From: Oscheius dolichura
Lineage: Eukaryota; Nematoda; Chromadorea; Rhabditida; Rhabditidae
NCBI GenBank assembly: GCA_932521035.1
Contig: OW051496.1
Location: 6,076,001-6,140,000, forward strand
Direction of reading: 5' to 3'
DNA: 64,000 bases
The position numbers and the translations under genes are program-made. The notes beneath the pieces are model-generated. The model was not told the DNA's origin. It worked only from the letters and a program-made list of their open reading frames with translations, and searched no databases. Shown piece after piece: positions 58,601 through 64,000 of this stretch (within the stretch, counting starts at the first letter, position 1; each line of letters starts with the position of its first letter).

Positions 58601-60113
58601 AAACTGGCTCGGCCACGGGTGCAGGGGTGGTGGTTGTTGTGACGGATTCGGGGACGAACACCTCCACTGGCTCTTTGATGGATTCCAATACAAGTGGGGG
58701 CTGGGTGGCGGGTTCGACGGGAGGTTGTGTCAGTTGGATTTGTTCCACGGGCGGCTCTTCGGTGACAGATTTGGCCTAAAAGTGAATTTGGGAAAGATGA
58801 ACGCGAGTAGGATGACAAGACACGGATCATGCAGTACCTTCAGATTGCGGAGGTTTTCCTCGTCCTCCCTCATCATCCTCTCTATTTCGGCTTCCATCGT
58901 GGCCAGATCAATCTACAACACAACACTGCATGCACTAATACAACGACAAAACACAAGGGATACACTTACTGACCTGGTTCAATGCCTCTTCTGAAGAATT
59001 CGCGGCTGTCGCCGGATTGTCCAAATTATTAGTCAACGTCTCCTGGATGGGCTCAGGAGGAGGTTTCACGGGAGTTGCTGCCACTGGTGGGGGAGTGACC
59101 GGTGGAACAGCCGCGGCAGGAGGAGGAGTAACTGGCTGAGTAACAACCGGGGGTGGTATCACCGGAGGGGTGTTCTGCTGGGCAGCTGGAGGAGGTGGAG
59201 AATTTCCCCCAATTGGAGTAGCCATTGACGGGTGGATCATATGAGGAACGGCTGGTTTCTCCTGGGGAACTTGAGTAGGGGCAGCAGCCGTGGGCGGTGG
59301 AGTGGTCGCGGCCTGCTCATGAGAATGAGCCTGTTCATGGCTGTGAGAATGTCCTAAATTGTTAAAAGTTATAGTTTTAGGGAGTGCCTACCGTGACCGT
59401 GACTATGCCCGTGGTCATGGCTGTGTCCGTGTCCTTTGGGAGTCGGTTCAGGCACCGGGAGAATATCTGGTTCGGGTAGACCCTCCTCGAGGGCGTACTC
59501 CCTTGCCCTGACATTATAGTCTCTGACCAGGTCTGCTTCCGCGTGGATGTCTCCTGTAATATTTCATGTTGAAAAGGGAGTTGATATAGGTACCCAGTAT
59601 TCTGCTGTCCCCGACGTCGCCCTCCCTGCTAATCTGATACATGATCTTCTTAGTGTCGATGGCGCTTCTCAGATATTCCACGTAGGGTCCCTTCTCAACC
59701 GCGCTCAAGTAAAAATCTCCCCGAGATCCATCCTCCATCTAGAAGAAACCGTAATCCATCGAAAATAGACAAATATCCCACTTTTCCCTCGGCGATGTCC
59801 GTCCGGTCGCTGTATTTGATGGCTAACACTTCCAGCTGCTTTCCCATAGCCTCGGGAGGCAGATTCAGAAAAGAAGGATGGTTGGAGGGGAAGGAGCGGA
59901 TAATTTTGGACTTGAAAAGGACTTCTGAACATAAATTTGAATAGAAGAAGACGGTATACTGACCATTGCAGTTGGTGTCTCCGCACAGTTTCGACTTTTT
60001 AGCGATGACTGGCTTTTTCTGTGCTTCGGCGACAAATATACACAATACCTGGTAGGGATGACTTCTACTTTGACGGCTAGACTTACAATTAAAAATAATG
60101 TGAGTATCCTCAT
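55610..60113 (-). CDS. TANGO1/MIA3-like ER exit-site cargo receptor
   Basis: ER transmembrane protein that loads bulky cargo such as collagen into COPII carriers. Twenty exons sum to 1205 aa; first 60087-60113, last 55610-55793, largest 57270-57875 and 58974-59353. Signal peptide MRILTLFLIVLCIFVAEA. The luminal MIA/SH3-like domain (about 30-130) starts KKSKLCGDTNCN, like KLCADDEC of MIA proteins. Two histidine-rich tracts follow (about 175-205 and 459-495, HGHSHDHGHSHGH type) with proline/threonine-rich sequence between them. A membrane segment lies at about 585-606 (VGLVFNLLFFFVALLFHLI), then long coiled coils (about 620-1010) and an Arg/Ser- then Pro/Met/Gly-rich COPII-binding tail (GPMGPMPPYMPGGPGYPP). 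All classical TANGO1 parts are present in order. The histidine tracts are not a usual feature. Confidence 0.85.
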
Positions 60114-60790
60114 GGTGCGATGACCTAGACTTGTTCTGGGACGGCGATCTATTCAACCATACAGTAAAATCGATATGTACAACAGATTCTAGGGGTCTGA
60201 AAGCGGCGGCATAGGTTGAAATGTCAAGTGGGAGAGAGCACAAAGGAGTGGATACACATTCTATGGACAAGTGGGGTGGGGTTGGGGAATTGGCAGACTT
60301 TTTGGACTAGACTATCCACATTTGAGAATATTAGAGCAAAGTTACCTTCCAATTCAGTGTTAGAGATAAAAAGAAGACAAAAGCAGAATAGAAACCAACA
60401 CCAGGGTGGCAGTCCGCGCGACGTATACGGGCGTTTGGGAGAGGCGTCGTTGGACAGAAAATTGCGCGGCTGATCGAATCAAGTTTTTGTGCGGTATGAT
60501 CAAACAGTGGACACCATTCTACCAGCTGTATCTATCTGACACGGACTGCTAAATATTTTAAAGGGGAGAAATGGGAGACGTCTGTTGTAGGAAACAGGAG
60601 GGGAGACGGTCTAATGGAGGAGACTCTGTTTCGGCTGACGAGGGATAACCGTCAGTGACTATCCACCGTGTATGGGTCTCTCCCTGGCTGAGTAAATAGT
60701 TGATCCTTGTATTCCTTATCCCGCCTGTTTATGTGTTGCGTGGGACGAGCGGATGACCCCGTTCCAAGTCGACTGATTCCTTTCCCTTCC
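60114..60790. promoter_or_regulatory. divergent region, TANGO1 / ZP protein
   Basis: 677 bp between opposite starts; no gene seen. Confidence 0.45.
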
Positions 60791-61314
60791 ATGAAACTAC
60801 CCCTTCTTGTCTTCGTCTTTCCCTTCCTCCGAGCACTGGAGGAGGAGCTCGTGTCGGTTGTACACACTCCCGCCGACTGTCGATTCACCGTGCATAAAGA
60901 GGGGCCGCTGGGGGAGGAAGTCACAGGTAGGACGGGTGTAGCACGAGGCAACTCTTCTCGAGGGATCGACCTCGACACCGAGATCTACTACAGCATCAAG
61001 TGCAATCCCAGGAAGGGCTATTGTCTGCTGGTCTCCAACTGCACCGTCAATGCCGACGACGGCTCCGCGGACCCCTTCACTGTGATAGACGAGAACGGCT
61101 GTTCGAATGATGTCTCCATCTTCGGCCACGTCAAGGTAGGCCATCTGCCCTCCTCCTCCCCCATCTCTTCCTTCAGTACGAGGCCGACTTCACCGCCGGG
61201 ATAGCGAACCCCTTACCGATCCGCTTCCGCAGTTCGTCGGCCGCCGTCGTCTTCTACTGCCAGACCACCCTCGAGGCATCCGATGGCAGCTGTCGTCGAA
61301 AACCGTGTCCATGA
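60791..61314 (+). CDS. short ZP-C-like secreted protein
   Basis: Three exons: 60791-60926, 60963-61135, 61177-61314; 148 aa. Signal peptide MKLPLLVFVFPFLRA. The remainder resembles the C-terminal half of a zona pellucida domain as in cuticlins: KCNPRKGYCLLVSNCTVNAD, then DPFTVIDENGCSND, FTAGIANPLPIRFR and VVFYCQTTLEASDGSCRR, with the expected cysteine order. No ZP-N half, furin-like site or membrane anchor is present, so it is much shorter than ordinary ZP proteins. The in-frame ATG at 60725 is less likely because it would put residues before the signal peptide. Confidence 0.68.
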
Positions 61315-61927
61315 GGATGTTAATAACGTCGTCCGCAATTTGTGGTCGGAGTAGCAGACGCCCCTTTTGGCCCACTTTCGGTCACGATAAAATGTCCTTC
61401 ACACGTTTTTCTCTAACCTTTTCGGTCGTTTTTATCAGTTTTTCTCCTATAAATATCAGCTAGATTTTCTCTTTTTTTTTCTCGGTGTGTAATTTTAATT
61501 AGTCAGTGTATCCCGAGCCACGCCTCCTCTCAGACGGGGAAAAGACTGTAAAATGGCGGCCATCAACCTTGACTCTATCGGGCGCTCTAATCCTGGCGGC
61601 GTGTCTCCCTTTCCGACTTTTAATCACAACCACCCGTGGACTAGTTCATTTTGGACCAGTTACCCCCCGCCGGCTCTCATTTTTACATCTTTTGTCTCTA
61701 TCTCCCCTAATGGCGGGGTGTGATTCAACCGACTCGTCGGACTGTCTAAAGCCAATCGGCTATTTGTTTTTCCTCAGCTGGTTCCTGTTTTTCCTTCCCC
61801 TTAGGAAGTTCTCATCACCGCCAATCTCTACCCAGATGATTCGTCTTCTTCTATTCAAATATTCGTGGTTATTCTGTTTACTTTTCCAGCTGCCCCCTGG
61901 CTACTATTTACATTTGAGAGACGACGC
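61315..61927. other. 613-bp spacer, no gene seen
   Basis: AT-rich with AATTTTAATTAG-type stretches; the frame 61506-61931 has no support. Confidence 0.4.
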
Positions 61928-63396
61928 ATGATTCCACGATGGACGCTCCTTCTTGTACTCTTACTGCCGGCCACCACAGCTCAAAGTAGGCCCTTTCCCT
62001 CCTCCTATACAGCCCATCCCCCTTCCAGTATCGATAGACGAGATCATCAACCGGGCCCTTTCCCTGGTACGACCTATTTTTGACACATCCGCCCCACTAC
62101 AAGACGATTCCGTGGTGACTAAGCAGATGGAACAGTCAGCCACTGACCGGCGGGACAGCAGCATCTTGGGTTCCAGGTCGAAGACTCCCCTGGACGATCT
62201 CCCTTTTTGTAGAGGAAATAGCCGGTATTCTGAATATCCCGCCGAATATCCCTTTCAGGATATGTCAATTCCTCTCGTGTTCGGCAGAGAACTTCAAGAA
62301 AGATCAGGCCTTTAGCAATATCCAGTTGGGAGCCCAGATACTGGCAGATAAGAAGTTGAGACAGGCAGTCAGCAGGTAGAGCAGAGCAGGCGGGGGAGTA
62401 CCAGGCATTTCAGTAATCCCGAAGCCATCGACGCCGTGTGTAGAGAGCAGGGACTCGGGGGAGACGAATGCAAGATATTCTCGAAGGGCTTCCAACTGAT
62501 TGACAAGTACGATTCCGAGATTACTGTAGTATGATTTAGGTTTATCACAACAATAGAGGAACCGAAAGAGGAGGGGGCAAAGAATGTGCAGAGCGATCCG
62601 ATACCCATCCCGATTCAGAAAGACAACGAGGCGTGTACTGTCTAGACATTGCAACATATCTCTTCCAGGTAATTGAAGACGACTACCCCTCCATCCCCGT
62701 AGCGTCGAGTGACATTTCGAAACCAATTGGGTCACAGACATGGAGCAGCCATCCAGTCCAGCCTCAAAATGGTCAGTCACCCATTTGAGTAAATCAATAA
62801 GTCCTTGAAGATGCTCAAATGTACGAAGTACGCAATGATCTCGTGGCCAGTCTGGCTCCTCCTCCTTTTCCTCCCAGCCTACCGTCCCTCTTCTTCCCTC
62901 TCCCTCATCCCGTTGCTCCTCCCTCCCCACCGACTGCTCCTCCCCTCGCCTTCCCCACCGTCCCCTCCTTGATCCTCCCTGGCTTCAAGCTGCCTGAACT
63001 GGATAAAGGTCTCTTTTTCTCATCGGAGAAATTTACTTTTGGACCGCCCGGTGATAAAGTAAGACGGTTGATATTCACCATTCAACCTATTTCAGAACGA
63101 GTTGATACGGATGAAGAGAGAGGAAGAAGTGGATGAGTTCGACGACTTCGAAGAGAGTGTGAGCAAAATCCGGTCGAAGAGGGAGTACTATGATGAGTTA
63201 ACGGGTAACCAGGAAACAGCAACAACTAGCCAGAAAGGGGCAAAAGAAAAGCGTAAGCAGTCTATCCAACATCTTCCATTCCTCCTTTTTAGAACCCGAA
63301 GACTACTACGGTGCACTGGACGACGACATGCCGAAGAAGCCTCCTCCGCCGAACCCCCTCCGAGACTGTGTCAATCTCCTCGGCCTCCGGGGTTAA
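61928..63396 (+). CDS. secreted proline-rich protein, family not recognised
   Basis: Nine exons: 61928-61985, 62029-62169, 62213-62375, 62414-62525, 62559-62630, 62669-62771, 62802-63058, 63096-63252, 63293-63396; 388 aa. Signal peptide MIPRWTLLLVLLLPATTA. An N-terminal helical region with three cysteines follows (SIDEIINRALSL, RICQFLSCSAENFKKDQ, NPEAIDAVCREQGLGGDEC). A long proline-rich segment (about 230-300, LAPPPFPPSLPSLFFPLPHP) leads to an acidic-basic end (EEEVDEFDDFEESVSKIRS, ending DDDMPKKPPPPNPLRDC). Exon borders 4/5 and 5/6 are the least certain; 5/6 needs a GC donor. I do not recognise a family. Confidence 0.6.
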
Positions 63397-63454
63397 TCTG
63401 TACATATCACTCCCTCCCTCCTCTGTGTCCATTTCCACGGGTTGTAGTAAAACT

Positions 63455-64000
63455 TTATTTCTGTTTAAAAATTAATGAATATTCCGGATCGGAGTAGCTT
63501 CCCTGTTTCTGCTCAAAGCCGAGCTCAGCCAGGCGAGTGAGTTGCCAGTAAAACAAACGATAGTTTTCATTCTCTTCGGGGAAAAGACGGCCCCTGATGG
63601 AGATCTGTTGAACGTGGGGAGCGATGGACAGGAGCTGAGAGAGGAGTTCCCACTCTGCTCCGGAAATGTCAAGTAGAAGCAGGTCGATATGCCCGTCGAC
63701 GGCAGACAGAACATCCCCTAAACACCAGTAATGCGTGGCAGCTGTATCGTACCCAGAGACTTCAGTGTCCAATTGTGATTGTCTGATGTGTTTAGACTAG
63801 AGAGTGTCCATGGAAGATGGTGGACACCTTTCGAATCTCTGAAAACTTGTGCCTTTTCTGAAGAAGAGAACCTCGGAGCAATAGGGGAGACCAGATGAAT
63901 CTTCTCAAGAGGCTCTAACTCGTTCGGAAGGTCGTTTCTGTCCCACTCGGAGTATTGCACCAGGACTACAGTATCCTTTGATTGGGTATTCCACTGACAG
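63455..64000 (-). CDS. FkbM/METTL24-like methyltransferase, 3' part
   Basis: Two exons in view: 63753-64000 (runs off the window edge) and 63455-63717, separated by a 35-bp intron. The last exon carries IDLLLLDISGAEWELLSQLL, the D-x-x-G-x-E-W motif of FkbM-type SAM-dependent methyltransferases and of a nematode-expanded family related to METTL24. ISIRGRLF follows where the family has E-x-H, and GFEQKQGSYSD is near the end. The SAM-binding N-terminal half lies outside. The acidic residue of the motif is Asp-Ile-Ser-Gly-Ala-Glu, acceptable for the family. Stops of this gene and its neighbour are 58 bp apart. Confidence 0.65.

Noticed and set aside
1..64000. Bacterial-type features (CRISPR arrays, ribosome binding sites, riboswitches, insertion sequences)
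   Set aside because: The DNA is eukaryotic with spliceosomal introns throughout; the only repeats are a MITE, a minisatellite, a duplicated gene segment, a short direct repeat and a LINE.

Overview
Eukaryotic DNA, almost certainly from a nematode. Four things point there: chemoreceptor genes of the nematode Str and Sra/Srab classes, a nematode DB-domain protein, F-box-like gene families, and 3' splice acceptors sitting just upstream of start codons, as in spliced-leader trans-splicing. Genes are packed with many tiny introns, mostly 30-48 bp, so nearly every gene spans several reading frames. I joined exons by following GT-AG (occasionally GC-AG) borders, reading phase and family conservation. 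All complete models sum to whole codons. The species cannot be named from this.

Layout. 1-540: 3' end of an NAA50-type acetyltransferase (+). 860-2662: broken RTE-like LINE. 3179-5694: copine (+) with a fresh palindromic MITE in its last intron. 5.7-8.1 kb: repeats and a 19-bp minisatellite, no gene. 8145-16665 (-): cyclin G-associated kinase (GAK), a short auxilin-like J protein and UTP18, closely spaced like an operon; the two J-protein genes share a 620-bp stretch I read as identical, introns included. 17620-18596: 3-hydroxyacyl-CoA dehydratase (+). 18641-20041: Str-type chemoreceptor (-).

22830-26640: 1017-aa secreted PAN/mucin protein (+). 26840-28219: SAXO-like microtubule protein (+). 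28242-33659: three F-box-like genes and a small secreted peptide. 33682-38621 (-): ammonium transporter followed 111 bp later by a prominin-like five-TM protein. 39403-40695: Srab-type chemoreceptor (+). 42478-43468: DB-domain secreted protein (+). 44150-44327: possible tiny secreted peptide (-). 44653-47417: NAALADase/glutamate carboxypeptidase II-like peptidase (+). 47589-55086: SLO-2/KCNT potassium channel with long 5' introns (-). 55610-60113: TANGO1/MIA3 homologue (-). 60791-61314: ZP-C-only protein (+). 61928-63396: unrecognised proline-rich secreted protein (+). 63455-64000: partial FkbM/METTL24-like methyltransferase (-).

Functional themes are membrane traffic (GAK, auxilin, TANGO1, copine), sensory and excitable-cell functions (two chemoreceptors, SLO-2) and secreted or cuticular products (PAN/mucin, ZP, DB). 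Apart from the possible operons I see no single pathway. The most unusual signals are the near-perfect GAK/auxilin homogenisation tract, a 24-nt intron in slo-2, recurrent GC-AG introns, the nearly perfect MITE, and two histidine-rich luminal tracts in TANGO1.
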